Positions 43,868-52,705 of a stretch of DNA of 64,000 nucleotides are shown here, piece by piece. The notes beneath the pieces were generated by a model. It searched no databases, was not told where the DNA came from, and saw only the letters and a list, made by a program, of their open reading frames with translations. Made by a program: the position numbers and the translations under genes. Every line of letters starts with the position of its first letter. The stretch's first letter is position 1. The stretch covers positions 1 through 64,000 of the forward strand of contig JAIBBK010000012.1 of assembly GCA_019694675.1 (NCBI GenBank), given 5' to 3'. The stretch comes from Ignavibacteria bacterium (GTDB lineage: Bacteria; Bacteroidota; Ignavibacteria; Tepidaquicellales; Tepidaquicellaceae).

Positions 43868-44887
43868 ATGAAAAAGTTCAACACGATATACAGGCACATT
43901 GTAGAAGCCGAAAGAAAGTACCCCGAAGCTACCGGACAACTTTCCGACCTGCTTGCAGACATAGCCCTTGCATGCAAAATGATCTCGCTGGAAGTGAACC
44001 GGGCAGGCCTGATAGACATACTCGGATTCACGGGTGACACAAATGTGCAGGGAGAGGAAGTGAAGAAGCTGGATGTGTATGCAAATGAACTTCTGACGAA
44101 CATGATGAAACAAGGCGGACACATCTGCGCAATATGCTCGGAGGAAGAGGAGAATTTTCTTCCGCTTGAAGACAAGTTCGTTGACAACAAGTATGTTACG
44201 AACAAGTACATCTGTCACTTCGACCCACTCGACGGCTCTTCGAATATCGATGCAAATGTTTCGATCGGCACGATATTCTCCATATATAAGAGAGTGAGCG
44301 ACAACGGCCCGGGAGAGCTGCGCGATTGCCTTCAGAAAGGAGTTGATCAGGTCGCCGCCGGATATGCAATTTACGGCTCAAGCACGGTTCTTGTTTATAC
44401 TACAGGCGACGGCGTTCATGCATTTACACTGGATCCAACGGCAGGAGAATTTCTGCTCTCGAGCGAAAACATAAGGATCCCGAAAAGGTCCAAAACATAT
44501 TCCGTGAACGAAGGCAATCACAATAAGTGGAGCAAGGGTATTAAGGATTATGTGTCATATCTGAAGGAATCCGATCCCGGGACAGGAAGGCCGTATTCCT
44601 CGAGGTATATCGGCTCGCTTGTTGCAGACTTTCACAGAAACCTGCTTTACGGTGGAATATTCATGTATCCTGCCGATAAGAAGAATCCTGACGGCAAGCT
44701 CAGACTTATGTATGAGGCCAATCCGCTCAGCATGATCGTTGAACAGGCCGGCGGCAGAAGTTCTAATGGCAGAATCAGGATACTTGAAATAGAACCCAAG
44801 GCGTTGCACCAAAGAACGCCGCTCTTCATTGGAAGCGAAGAAGACGTGCTGGCTGTTGAAAGATTTCTCGCTACTGAGAATAACTGA
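43868..44887 (+). CDS. fbp: Fructose-1,6-bisphosphatase class 1
   Basis: 339 residues, usual length for class 1 FBPase. Metal/phosphate motif [10 protein letters not shown] (~120-129), acidic SEEEENFLP, and the substrate-binding region [21 protein letters not shown] followed by [18 protein letters not shown]. It hydrolyses fructose 1,6-bisphosphate to fructose 6-phosphate in gluconeogenesis. It has one of the few strong Shine-Dalgarno sequences here, AAGGAGG at 43851-43857, 10 nt before the ATG. Followed 3 nt later by the alkyltransferase-like gene. Confidence 0.97.
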   Translation: MKKFNTIYRHIVEAERKYPEATGQLSDLLADIALACKMISLEVNRAGLIDILGFTGDTNVQGEEVKKLDVYANELLTNMMKQGGHICAICSEEEENFLPLEDKFVDNKYVTNKYICHFDPLDGSSNIDANVSIGTIFSIYKRVSDNGPGELRDCLQKGVDQVAAGYAIYGSSTVLVYTTGDGVHAFTLDPTAGEFLLSSENIRIPKRSKTYSVNEGNHNKWSKGIKDYVSYLKESDPGTGRPYSSRYIGSLVADFHRNLLYGGIFMYPADKKNPDGKLRLMYEANPLSMIVEQAGGRSSNGRIRILEIEPKALHQRTPLFIGSEEDVLAVERFLATENN

Positions 44888-44890
44888 ATC

Positions 44891-45364
44891 ATGAAGACCA
44901 AAACATCATGGAGGGATAAGGTTAACAAGATAACTGAAAGGGAGCTTGTTGACATACCTGAAAAGATGCAGCCTCGGTTCGGAAGAGGCAAGATGCTCAT
45001 TCCGCGCCCTGTTGACATTGAGAAACTCATTGGCACGGTCAGAAAGGGAAGACTTGTTACGAAGACAGAGCTTCGAAGAAAACTTGCATCGGATGCAGGG
45101 GCAGACGTTGCTTGTCCTCTGACCACCGGCATCTTCCTGCGAATTGTCTCCGAAGCCGCCTCAGAAGACTTTGCTTCAGGCAGAAAAAAGATCGCTCCTT
45201 ACTGGAGAGTTATAGGAGATAAAGGCGAACTTAATGAGAAGATCTCCGGAGGAACTGAACTGCAGGCAAAAAGGCTGAGTGCAGAAGGAATTGAAGTTGT
45301 GAAAAAGAAACGAGGCGGAAAACTTGTGGTCAGGGATTTTGAAAAGAAGCTCACAATTCTCTAG
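44891..45364 (+). CDS. MGMT-like (alkyltransferase-like) protein lacking the acceptor cysteine
   Basis: 157 residues. Basic N-terminus (ERELVDIPEKMQPRFGRGK) followed by a DNA-binding domain like that of O6-methylguanine methyltransferases (VRKGRLVTKTELRRKL, CPLTTGIFLRIVSEAA). Where MGMT has the acceptor motif PCHRVIG, this protein has Pro103-Tyr-Trp-Arg106-Val-Ile-Gly, so the reactive Cys is Tyr. It therefore cannot transfer alkyl groups in the usual way. It resembles a widespread 'MGMT family protein' group and, in principle, the alkyltransferase-like proteins that flag lesions for excision repair. It starts 3 nt after fbp, a coupling with no obvious metabolic logic. Confidence 0.85.
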   Translation: MKTKTSWRDKVNKITERELVDIPEKMQPRFGRGKMLIPRPVDIEKLIGTVRKGRLVTKTELRRKLASDAGADVACPLTTGIFLRIVSEAASEDFASGRKKIAPYWRVIGDKGELNEKISGGTELQAKRLSAEGIEVVKKKRGGKLVVRDFEKKLTIL

Positions 45365-45460
45365 GCAGTAAGGTAAGCATGCCTATATTTCCGAATTCCG
45401 GTTACATCCCGAGTAAATAACAGCCTTCTGATTGTCAGCGCAATATCGCCGTGACCGTAT

Positions 45461-46498
45461 TCAGGGTTTCTTCAACAACTCTCTCTTGCGGAAATCGGAA
45501 ATGTTGCCGTCGTTGATGCTGATGTCAAGCATTACTTCTTCTCCGTACCGTTCAAGCTCTATATGCTTGAGTATCTCTGACATTTCAGGATCCTGCCTTT
45601 CCTTCCCGCTGAGCCTTGCAACTGTAAGAAGTCCGCTGAGCATTTCCGTAAAGTATTTCGAAGCCTTTTCACTGACACAGTTTCCCTGGATCACAAGCCT
45701 GAGTTCTTTGTCCATCTTTCCTGAGAACCCGAGCGAGCCGATGTACCTGTAAAGATTCCTGACGCTAATGTCGCTGTCACTGAGCGTAGAATCAGCCTGA
45801 AGGCTGTCATTGTCGCTTACGTCTTTGCCCGATGTTGACTCGATCATGTTCAGAAGCATTCCCCTGATGAACATTTTTTCGGCAGTGACCATCCAGAAAT
45901 TTTCTTTGAACAGAGTTGACTGCACAGCCGTCATTATCTTATCATTCACAAGCAGTCCTGTATTGGACGTGTCTGTTACGGTCATCATCTGATCTATCTG
46001 CCTGAGGTAATTGCTCGCACAGATCGTAAAATTGTCTTTGAAGAAGAAGTAGAGTCCGTTTTCATTATTCATGTAAACAGGTGCGCCTTTGCCTGATGTT
46101 ATGCTGTAGTTGCTGTCATTTGCAAGCAGAGTGTCAAGCATCGCCCTGTTGAAGAGTCCCTTAAGCACGACGGCGTTTTCACCGAGCCATGAATTGGAAT
46201 AATAGAGTTCATCAAGCCCTTCCGATATTGAAGCGCCTGTGGACTGCCTGAATGTATTCAGCAAACTGCCGAATGTCTTCTCTGCATTCAGGAGCGAATC
46301 GGAAACATGCTTCTGCCAGAAATCAGTACGGCGCATTGCCTTGAAGTTAAGGTACATAACAAACTGCGCATTGTCCTGAAGGAGGTTAAGAGTGGCAAGC
46401 GTTGAGTACGGGAGCGGCTCCGGCTCCGGCTTAAGACTGCATGAGGAAAAGCCGGCCAGAATACAGGCGACCGCTATGATCCGGCAAAGACTTCTCAA
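45461..46498 (-). CDS. Putative lipoprotein associated with an ABC exporter
   Basis: 345 residues with a lipoprotein signal (CRIIAVACILAGFSSC, acylated Cys20), then a Pro/Glu linker (SLKPEPEPLPYS). The mature part is a mixed alpha/beta domain reminiscent of DUF3352-like periplasmic proteins (LNLLQDNAQFVMYLNFKAM, NENGLYFFFKDNFTICASN). The family is not certain. Its ATG overlaps the stop of the upstream ABC permease gene by 4 nt, so the products are probably made together and may act in one complex at the cell envelope. Confidence 0.75.
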   Translation of the reverse strand: MRSLCRIIAVACILAGFSSCSLKPEPEPLPYSTLATLNLLQDNAQFVMYLNFKAMRRTDFWQKHVSDSLLNAEKTFGSLLNTFRQSTGASISEGLDELYYSNSWLGENAVVLKGLFNRAMLDTLLANDSNYSITSGKGAPVYMNNENGLYFFFKDNFTICASNYLRQIDQMMTVTDTSNTGLLVNDKIMTAVQSTLFKENFWMVTAEKMFIRGMLLNMIESTSGKDVSDNDSLQADSTLSDSDISVRNLYRYIGSLGFSGKMDKELRLVIQGNCVSEKASKYFTEMLSGLLTVARLSGKERQDPEMSEILKHIELERYGEEVMLDISINDGNISDFRKRELLKKP

Positions 46499-47307
46499 TA
46501 ATCTTTTCTTCTGAAGTAGAATATGGAAAGAAGCAGTGCGGCAAGCATGAATAAGGATGATGAAACAGCCGGCATGTAAGAACTGACAGCAGTGCCCATG
46601 ATTATCTCCTCGATGATCTTATTGATGTCATTCAGCTTAGGAAGTATATAGTAGAAGAAGTTTATCACAAACTGCATCGTGCTGTTTGTGATGAAGCTGA
46701 AGATCACTGTCTCCCGCACAAAAAGGACCGGGCATATAACGAAGACGAGGAACATGCTCACTATTATCGAGAGTATTGTACTCTGTGTTGTTACCCCGAT
46801 CAGTATTATCAGTGCATAAACTACGGCAAATGAGAATGTCAGCCACGGAATGGAATACAGAAACGGGAAATGCCAGAACCCGGATTTGACCGACAGGATC
46901 AGCCACACTCCTCCTATAAGGTAAGTGAGACTCAGAAAGATCAGAAGTACGCCGCCAAGGAATTTTGCAAGTATGATGTTCGTCCTTGAGACGGGCTTTG
47001 AGAGCAGTATGTCAACATTTCCCTTTTCTAGCATTGAGGGTATGAATGACGATACGGCGATGAAGCAGAATGTTATTACGAGGAAGTAGGATATAGTGAT
47101 CATTCCCACCTGAAAACCCATTACAAGCTGTTTCACGCCTTCCTCGCCGGTTGCTTCCATCATGTTCACCATGCCCTCAACGGAATCAACATTAACAAGC
47201 AGGAGAAAGAAGAGAATTATGAGAGTGGCTATTGCAAAAAACCCGAGGAAGATCTTCTTCGCAACAGCTTCACGGAACACACTGAACATAAGCGTAAGAA
47301 ATATCAT
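46495..47307 (-). CDS. ABC transporter permease (ABC-2 type)
   Basis: 270 residues with six hydrophobic segments: ~20-40 (IFLGFFAIATLIILFFLLLV), ~73-95, ~113-135, ~143-165, ~170-205 and ~245-262, as in ABC-2/NosY-like permeases. The cytoplasmic loop with DILLSKPVSRTNIILAKFLGG is characteristic of this family. It lies one base downstream of the ATPase gene and overlaps the lipoprotein gene by 4 nt. Substrate unknown; NosDFY-like or gliding/lipid systems use this type. Confidence 0.9.
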   Translation of the reverse strand: MIFLTLMFSVFREAVAKKIFLGFFAIATLIILFFLLLVNVDSVEGMVNMMEATGEEGVKQLVMGFQVGMITISYFLVITFCFIAVSSFIPSMLEKGNVDILLSKPVSRTNIILAKFLGGVLLIFLSLTYLIGGVWLILSVKSGFWHFPFLYSIPWLTFSFAVVYALIILIGVTTQSTILSIIVSMFLVFVICPVLFVRETVIFSFITNSTMQFVINFFYYILPKLNDINKIIEEIIMGTAVSSYMPAVSSSLFMLAALLLSIFYFRRKDY

Positions 47308-47308
47308 G

Positions 47309-48235
47309 TCAGTCCTGACTCCCGATGAGGTTTATGAACATGTTTTCAAGTGTATTCTTTTCCTTTTCGATCTGAAGTATCATTGCTTTCTTCTGCCGCA
47401 GAAAATCTATCAGCCCGTTAAGCTCTTCGGCTGTTCCTGCCTTGTACGTGAACTCATTCGGACCTTTTATGACGGCCTTGTATGTGTTGAGCAAGGGTTG
47501 CATGAGATCATCGGCAATGGCTGACACACTGAATCTGTAACTGTCCGCAACGGATGTAAGCTCCTCCACGCTGCCCGAAGCAACGAGCCCGCCCTTGTTA
47601 AGGATTGCTACGCGGTCGCAGATAAGTTCAACTTCGCTCAAGAGATGAGAGTTAAGAAATATGGTCTTGCCGGATTCTCTGAGCCTGGTAAGAAGGTCCC
47701 TGATCTGTTTTCTGCCGATCGGATCAACTCCGTCAGTAGGTTCATCAAGGAACACAAGCTTCGGATCATTCATCAGCGCCTGCGCAAGCCCAAGCCTCTG
47801 AAGCATTCCTTTCGAATACTTCTTTATCTTTGTCTTTCTCCAGCTGTCCATATCAACGATCCTGAGATACTCATCTGTCTTCTTTTTAACGTCAACGCTG
47901 TTCATACCGCCGAGCTTGCCGTAGAAAGCAAGCGCCTGCTCTCCGGTCAGGTATGACGGGAACCTGTGATTCTCAGGCAAGTAACCGGTCTGAAATTTGT
48001 ATGAAGTGTCGTCGATCTCTTTGCCGAAGATCTGAACGTTTCCCTTTGTGCGGAATGTGATCCCGAGGAGTATCTTTATAAGAGTTGTCTTTCCCGCACC
48101 GTTTGGGCCGAGTATTCCGAAGATCTCCCCTTCATTCACCTCAAAAGTGAAATTGTTCAGAGCCAGGATCTTCTCTTTTGAAAATGTCCTCGACTGATAT
48201 TCCTTTGACAGTTCTTTCGTGGCAATTACGGACAT
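47309..48235 (-). CDS. ABC transporter ATP-binding protein
   Basis: 308 residues. Walker A GPNGAGKT at 43-50, Q-loop region YLPENHRFPSYLT, signature YSKGMLQRLGLAQAL (140-154) with SKGM in place of SGGQ, Walker B LVFLDEP (160-166), and the H-loop LNSHLLSE. The C-terminal ~90 residues are the accessory domain usual in CcmA/NatA-type ATPases. It pairs with the ABC-2 permease one base downstream. First gene of the three-gene unit, 7 nt after the HD-protein gene. Confidence 0.95.
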   Translation of the reverse strand: MSVIATKELSKEYQSRTFSKEKILALNNFTFEVNEGEIFGILGPNGAGKTTLIKILLGITFRTKGNVQIFGKEIDDTSYKFQTGYLPENHRFPSYLTGEQALAFYGKLGGMNSVDVKKKTDEYLRIVDMDSWRKTKIKKYSKGMLQRLGLAQALMNDPKLVFLDEPTDGVDPIGRKQIRDLLTRLRESGKTIFLNSHLLSEVELICDRVAILNKGGLVASGSVEELTSVADSYRFSVSAIADDLMQPLLNTYKAVIKGPNEFTYKAGTAEELNGLIDFLRQKKAMILQIEKEKNTLENMFINLIGSQD

Positions 48236-48242
48236 CAGGCTC

Positions 48243-48794
48243 TCATTTTACGTTTACTTTTTCATCAGCCCTCATGGCCGTGATAACATTTCCAAGATGC
48301 TCTTCAAAGTCCATTCCGATCTCTTCCGCGCCCTTCAGCATATCTTCCCTGTTCACATTCTTTGCAAAAGCCTTATCCTTCATCTTCTTCTTCACGCCCT
48401 TTGCCTCTACGTTGTCAAGTCCGCCGGGTTTCATGTATGAATAAGCCGTGATGAATCCTGTGATCTCATCGCATGCGAACAGATACTTTGCCATTATGCT
48501 TGTTCTCGGAACGTCCGTCCTTTCCGGATATGCATGTCCGAGTATTGCCTCGATCAGGTCTTCGCCGTATCCCGCTTCTCTAAGCACCGGAACGGCAGTG
48601 TTCGGGTGAGTGTCGGGAAATTTTTCCCAGTCAAGGTCATGCAGAAGTCCGGCAACAGCCCACTTCCCGGAGTCTTCTCCAAGTCTCTCCGCATAAAATT
48701 TCATTGCCGCGGCCACTGCATAGCAATGCCTGCGGAGATTTTCGTTTCCGATATATTCTTCCAGCAGGTTGACTGAATCTTTGTAATCCGGCAA
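48243..48794 (-). CDS. HD-domain phosphohydrolase-like protein
   Basis: 183 residues with an HD domain: His23 (LRRHCYAVAAAM), the His52-Asp53 pair in GLLHDLDWEKFP, His63 (THPNTAV), His in ILGHAYPER, and Asp in FACDEITGFI. Such stand-alone HDIG proteins hydrolyse phosphates from nucleotides or related metabolites; the exact substrate is unknown. The C-terminal region KGVKKKMKDKAFAKNVNRED is typical of this subgroup. It directly precedes the ABC transporter genes. Confidence 0.9.
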   Translation of the reverse strand: MPDYKDSVNLLEEYIGNENLRRHCYAVAAAMKFYAERLGEDSGKWAVAGLLHDLDWEKFPDTHPNTAVPVLREAGYGEDLIEAILGHAYPERTDVPRTSIMAKYLFACDEITGFITAYSYMKPGGLDNVEAKGVKKKMKDKAFAKNVNREDMLKGAEEIGMDFEEHLGNVITAMRADEKVNVK

Positions 48795-48837
48795 CTCGGT
48801 CTGTTAATTATTGATGAAGTTCTTTTCGGATGATCTG

Positions 48838-49299
48838 CTACCTTATCACTATTTCATTGGACAGTTCATTCGTATCACCGTCCCTTACGGGAAACTCTCT
48901 GATCAGAATTTCCGATATCTCATCAAGCGCGTAGATTATTCCTTCGAGGTATTTGTCTTCCTTGAACCTGAGGCTCATTCCGGATGAGATCTCTCCCCAC
49001 TTGTCACCGATGAATTTTGAGTTTACACCTTCATCGGCAACTATGCTGAACTCGTGTTCTCTGAAGATCACCAGGATCAGTACTCCGGTTTTTTCTTCTG
49101 TCTGATCCATTCCGAGTTCATAGAACTCCTGCAATGCAAGGTCCCAGGAATTTAATTCTTCTTCCAGATAGCCCTTATGGTCTTTCAGGCTTACCCTTAC
49201 CTCTCCGCGGGTCTTCTTTTCAATTTCCGCTATCTTGCCGGAAATCTTCTTCAGGTCATCTGCGGAAAGATATTTTGATATGATTTTTTTGAGTGACAT
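48838..49299 (-). CDS. TPM-domain protein without signal peptide
   Basis: 153 residues from ATG 49299; an upstream open frame overlapping the neighbouring gene encodes only an Arg-rich non-conserved stretch. The TPM domain contains KISGKIAEIEKKTRGEVRVSL, KTGVLILVIFREHEFSIVAD and the GDKWGEISSGMSLRFKEDKY motif. TPM (YgcG/TLP18.3/Psb32) domains are linked to acid phosphatase or membrane-complex maintenance. The hydrophobic segments are absent, so it may be cytoplasmic or peripheral. It starts 3 nt after the membrane-anchored TPM gene; the two presumably work together. Confidence 0.88.
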   Translation of the reverse strand: MSLKKIISKYLSADDLKKISGKIAEIEKKTRGEVRVSLKDHKGYLEEELNSWDLALQEFYELGMDQTEEKTGVLILVIFREHEFSIVADEGVNSKFIGDKWGEISSGMSLRFKEDKYLEGIIYALDEISEILIREFPVRDGDTNELSNEIVIR

Positions 49300-49301
49300 A
49301 T

Positions 49302-50129
49302 TTACCAGCCCCCGCTTGCTCCGCCGCCTCCGAACGAGCCGCCTCCGCCGGAGAATCCGCCAAAGCCGCCGCTGCTGCCCCATGATGAACTTCTGCCGCT
49401 GCTTCCGCCGGAGATTATCCAGGGAATCGAACTCCAGCCTTTTCTGCTGCCGTACATTGATCTGCCTCTTCCAAGGCTGTTCCGGATAACGGACGTGATG
49501 ATGAATATGAAAATGATCATGAATATCAGTATTACGAAGAACGGCACGCCGGCGCAAACTCCGCCCGAACCTTTCGGCTTCTTATCTGCCGCGTATTCAC
49601 CTTTTGTGGCAGAAATTATTGCATCAGTTCCCGCATTTATTCCCTCGTAAAATCTCCCCTGCTTGAAATTCGGAGCGATCTCGTTTCTGATGATGCTTGA
49701 GCTGAGAGCATCCGTGAGAGCTCCTTCAAGCCCGTAGCCGACTTCTATCCTTATCTTCCTGTCGTTCTTCACGATCAGAAGAAGCACTCCGTTGTCCCTG
49801 TCCTTCCTTCCCATCTTGTTCTTCTCGGCGATGCTCATCGAAACCTCTTCGAGCGATTCGCCGTCAAGGCTTGGGATGACGTAAACTACAAGCTGATTTG
49901 TGGTCTGGTCCTCAAACTGCTTGAGCTTTGAAGCCAGGGCATTGACCTGTGAATTCGAAAGAGTTCCAGTTTCATCCACAACATAATTTCTCAGAGTCTG
50001 CGGATTGTCAGCCCTGCTTCTGAAAGTGGACGTGTCATTTTGCGCAAACAACAGTGATGCCGCCAGCACAAGCGCTGCTGCAGTTAGCACTGAGAAAAAG
50101 CATCTTACTCTTGGCAAAAATTCCGGCAT
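49302..50129 (-). CDS. TPM-domain membrane protein with Gly/Ser-rich tail
   Basis: 275 residues from ATG 50129. Signal peptide (FFSVLTAAALVLAASLLFAQ), TPM domain at ~45-170 (NYVVDETGTLSNSQVNALAS, DNGVLLLIVKNDRKIRIEVGYGLEG is the usual core), a transmembrane helix (PFFVILIFMIIFIFIITSVI), and a C-terminal Gly/Ser-rich tail ending in GGASGGW. This is the YgcG-like layout often encoded with LemA; no lemA is visible here. Operon with the downstream TPM gene. Confidence 0.92.
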   Translation of the reverse strand: MPEFLPRVRCFFSVLTAAALVLAASLLFAQNDTSTFRSRADNPQTLRNYVVDETGTLSNSQVNALASKLKQFEDQTTNQLVVYVIPSLDGESLEEVSMSIAEKNKMGRKDRDNGVLLLIVKNDRKIRIEVGYGLEGALTDALSSSIIRNEIAPNFKQGRFYEGINAGTDAIISATKGEYAADKKPKGSGGVCAGVPFFVILIFMIIFIFIITSVIRNSLGRGRSMYGSRKGWSSIPWIISGGSSGRSSSWGSSGGFGGFSGGGGSFGGGGASGGW

Positions 50130-50165
50130 TCGAGAAAATATTTGAATCGTGTTCAAAATAAAAAA

Positions 50166-50199
50166 GAGCGATCTGAAACTTTGGATTTTCAGACCGCTC
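50166..50199 (-). terminator. Intrinsic terminator after the ExbB-ExbD-ExbD genes
   Basis: Stem GAGCGATCTGAAA / TTTCAGACCGCTC (50166-50178 and 50187-50199, one mismatch) with an 8-nt loop; on the minus strand it is followed by a run of T. It ends the exbBDD transcript before the TPM genes. Confidence 0.8.
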
Positions 50200-50223
50200 A
50201 GGAAAAATCTGTTAAGAGCTTTC

Positions 50224-50754
50224 TCAGCCTCCGGCCTTAGTAACGATCTCCTTGTCAGCGTCTTCCATCTTCATGAAGCTGTATCTCTTCTCAATGGCAG
50301 CCTTGTTGATCTCGTCAAGCACATCAACCATCATGTTGTATTTCATCTTGCGGTCAAATTTCAGCAGTATCAGAAGCTTCGGATTCTGTGCATAGATCGC
50401 TTCGATGGTTGATTTCATGTTATTGAATTCAACCTTTTCCGGAGGAGCTTCAGTACCGTCCGAAAGTCCTCTTGAGAAATAAGCATTGCCCTTGTCTGAA
50501 ACTCTGATGTAAACAACATCACCCATGTCAACCTTCACCTTGTCGGTTTCGTCACCTTTGGGCAGGTTGATCTGCATGATCTGCGGAGTGTTGAGCGTTG
50601 TTGTAAGTATGAAGAATGTAAGAAGAAGCATGATGACGTCAACCATCGGCGTCATGTCTATCCTTACGCCAACCTTCTTGCCTTTCTTGTACTTCTTCTG
50701 TTTATGTAAGCCACTGGAACTACTCTCAGGGGCGTCAAAACCACCGCCGGCCAT
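50224..50754 (-). CDS. ExbD/TolR-family biopolymer transport protein (second copy)
   Basis: 176 residues. Short Lys-rich cytoplasmic N-terminus, one transmembrane helix with the essential Asp in MTPMVDVIMLLLTFFILTT, and a periplasmic C-terminal domain (VVYIRVSDKGNAYFSR, LILLKFDRKMKYNMMVDVLD). ExbD dimers with ExbB/TolQ pentamers form the proton-driven motor that powers TonB-type outer-membrane transport. Third gene of the set, 39 nt after the other exbD; a terminator follows. Confidence 0.93.
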   Translation of the reverse strand: MAGGGFDAPESSSSGLHKQKKYKKGKKVGVRIDMTPMVDVIMLLLTFFILTTTLNTPQIMQINLPKGDETDKVKVDMGDVVYIRVSDKGNAYFSRGLSDGTEAPPEKVEFNNMKSTIEAIYAQNPKLLILLKFDRKMKYNMMVDVLDEINKAAIEKRYSFMKMEDADKEIVTKAGG

Positions 50755-50793
50755 AGTCTGATTCCTTCCTGGTTAAGAAAAAATTTACAAAAT

Positions 50794-51378
50794 TTATTTC
50801 GGTTCCGCCGAACGGATATCCGTAACGAGCGCAAACCTGGTGTTTCTTGTCATCTTAAAGATCTCCATAAGATCTTCAACCACTCCGTAATCTGCCTGGG
50901 AATCGCCCTTGATCACGAGTCTGAAGTCCTCCTTGCCGCCTGTCTGATTTTTCAATTCCAGTCTGAGCTCTTTCAGGGATTTTTCAAACTGTTCGCGGTT
51001 CATTACGACGATCTTCCTCTTGATCTGCTTTCCCATTACGGTGCCGCTTGTTTCGTATTCAGACTTTCCTGTGCTGTCTGGATGAAACACTCCCATACCC
51101 AAAGCATCACCGAATACTTTTTCCCTTACCTTGAAGTTATCCACGTCAACAAATGCGTCGCCTTTGTTAGTTATGGTGATCGTCATAATGTTCTTTTCGG
51201 GAAGCTTCGTGGTGTCAGTCACGGCTGACTCGGGCAGTTTGATCTCGATCGCTTCCGTTGATTCCACCTTGAATGTTGCAACAAGCATGAAGAACGTAAG
51301 CAGAAGCATGATGACGTCCACAAGCGGAGTCATGTCAATGTTAACGCCCGGTTTTTTTATTGATCTTGCTTTCTTCAT
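50794..51378 (-). CDS. ExbD/TolR-family biopolymer transport protein (first copy)
   Basis: 194 residues with N-terminal RSIKKPGVNIDMTPLVDVIM, the essential membrane Asp at the DVIM position, one transmembrane helix and a periplasmic domain with a long insertion (~residues 60-110, ADSFVDVDNFKV-type strands and a charged loop). The C-terminal DFRLVIKGDSQADYGVVEDL is the usual ExbD fold. Two distinct exbD genes after one exbB is a common FCB arrangement, suggesting a heterodimeric or dual-target motor. Lies 55 nt after exbB. Confidence 0.93.
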   Translation of the reverse strand: MKKARSIKKPGVNIDMTPLVDVIMLLLTFFMLVATFKVESTEAIEIKLPESAVTDTTKLPEKNIMTITITNKGDAFVDVDNFKVREKVFGDALGMGVFHPDSTGKSEYETSGTVMGKQIKRKIVVMNREQFEKSLKELRLELKNQTGGKEDFRLVIKGDSQADYGVVEDLMEIFKMTRNTRFALVTDIRSAEPK

Positions 51379-51433
51379 TTTTAGTCAGTTAGATGCGCGG
51401 CGAAACTTTCGTAAGCCGCTTCACACAATGCGC

Positions 51434-52207
51434 TTATTTCTTTCCCTTAAGAGAAAGTATCTGAAGCATGTTGTAGGTCGCTTCATCAATCATGTAAGTT
51501 ATGTTACCAACCTTGGTCACAAAGTAGTTGTACGCGATAGTACCTACGATAGCGCCAAACAGACCACCTGCCGTATTGATAAGAGCTTCCGAGATACCTG
51601 CGGAAAGTTCGGCGGCATTGGGAGTTCCTGCTGTTGCAAGCGCCTGGAACGACCTGATCATACCTACTACCGTTCCAAACAGACCTATAAGCACTGATAC
51701 GGATGCTATGGTTGAAAGCACAACAAGGTTCCTTTCAAGCAGCGGAACTTCAAGCATCATTGCCTCTTCAATTGCAGACTGTACTTCACGCAATCTCTCG
51801 TCGGAATCCATTCCGCTTCCTGCAAGCATTTGGTACCTGTCAAGTCCCTGCCTGATTATGTTTGCAATTGAGCCTTTCTGCTTGTCACATTCGGCTATTG
51901 CTCCGTCGATGTCTCCTTCAAGAAGACTGCTCTGCACCTTCTTAAGGAACGGCTCGATCGGACCTTTGCCTTTTGCTTTTGACAGCGACAATTGTCTCTC
52001 AACCGTAAAAGTGATAACCATTATACTGAGTGCGAGAAGCGCTATTACAATAGGACCGCCGAGATAGATGGCTCCCATAATATTAGCAGGCGTAGTCTTA
52101 TCCGGTGTTTTAAAGTTTGCCGGATTTCCGAAAACTCCGAAATAAACAAATGCCGATACAACCAATGCTACCACAATGACGACTGTAATGAACACAGACT
52201 GTTTCAT
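51434..52207 (-). CDS. ExbB/TolQ/MotA-family proton channel
   Basis: 257 residues with three membrane segments: N-terminal (VFITVVIVVALVVSAFVYFG), ~45-67 (AIYLGGPIVIALLALSIMVI), and the pair near 160-230 (LVVLSTIASVSVLIGLFGTVVGMIRSF; AGGLFGAIVGTIAYNYF). The GLFGTVVGM and TAGGLFGAIVGT motifs define the MotA/TolQ/ExbB family. It couples proton flow to ExbD movement, energising TonB- or Tol-type machinery. It heads the exbB-exbD-exbD unit. Confidence 0.95.
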   Translation of the reverse strand: MKQSVFITVVIVVALVVSAFVYFGVFGNPANFKTPDKTTPANIMGAIYLGGPIVIALLALSIMVITFTVERQLSLSKAKGKGPIEPFLKKVQSSLLEGDIDGAIAECDKQKGSIANIIRQGLDRYQMLAGSGMDSDERLREVQSAIEEAMMLEVPLLERNLVVLSTIASVSVLIGLFGTVVGMIRSFQALATAGTPNAAELSAGISEALINTAGGLFGAIVGTIAYNYFVTKVGNITYMIDEATYNMLQILSLKGKK

Positions 52208-52284
52208 TAACCTTTAACCTCCATTAACCCCTGAAAGAGTTTTTGATTTTGATTTTGTAATATGTTTTTGAAAGGAACGTGCTT

Positions 52285-52629
52285 TTAAAAACTGTCTATT
52301 GCTTCCTGTTGGGTTGCGTATGAATCGAAGATCAGAGCAAGCTTTGTTATGACAAACAGATTCTCAAGGTTCTTGTTCAACTGGCACAGTTTTATCTTGC
52401 CTTCGCGCTTGGTATAGTTGGAATGAGCCGAGATGAGAACACCCAATGCAGTGCTGTTCAGATAGAGCACCTGACCGAGATCAATTACAAGCTTCAGATT
52501 GCCTTCGTCTGCGTATTTTTTGATAGTTCCACGCAGTTCATCAGTTTCATCACCTCCGACAAAATTACCTTTGGGTTCAATAATTACGATGCCTTTGTCT
52601 GCAATTTCTGTAGCTTTAATGGATGCCAT
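52285..52629 (-). CDS. STAS-domain anti-sigma factor antagonist
   Basis: 114 residues, a single STAS domain: NKGIVIIEPKGNFVGGDETDEL-type first strand-helix, VIDLGQVLYLNSTALGVL with the phosphorylatable Ser59/Thr60, and the C-terminal KLCQLNKNLENLFVITKL. Such proteins bind anti-sigma kinases (RsbW/SpoIIAB-like) and release sigma factors when dephosphorylated. No partner kinase or phosphatase is encoded nearby. It follows adk by 76 nt in the same direction. Confidence 0.92.
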   Translation of the reverse strand: MASIKATEIADKGIVIIEPKGNFVGGDETDELRGTIKKYADEGNLKLVIDLGQVLYLNSTALGVLISAHSNYTKREGKIKLCQLNKNLENLFVITKLALIFDSYATQQEAIDSF

Positions 52630-52705
52630 ACGGGAAATTTTTGATTGTCAAAATAGACGATAAAATCCAAAATTGCAATTATAAAACTGAATTGTGCATC
52701 CCTCT

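Noticed and set aside
49300-49557. N-terminal extension of the smaller TPM protein
   Set aside because: The extension overlaps the upstream gene and encodes an Arg-rich artefact of its Gly/Ser tail; ATG 49299 directly follows that gene.
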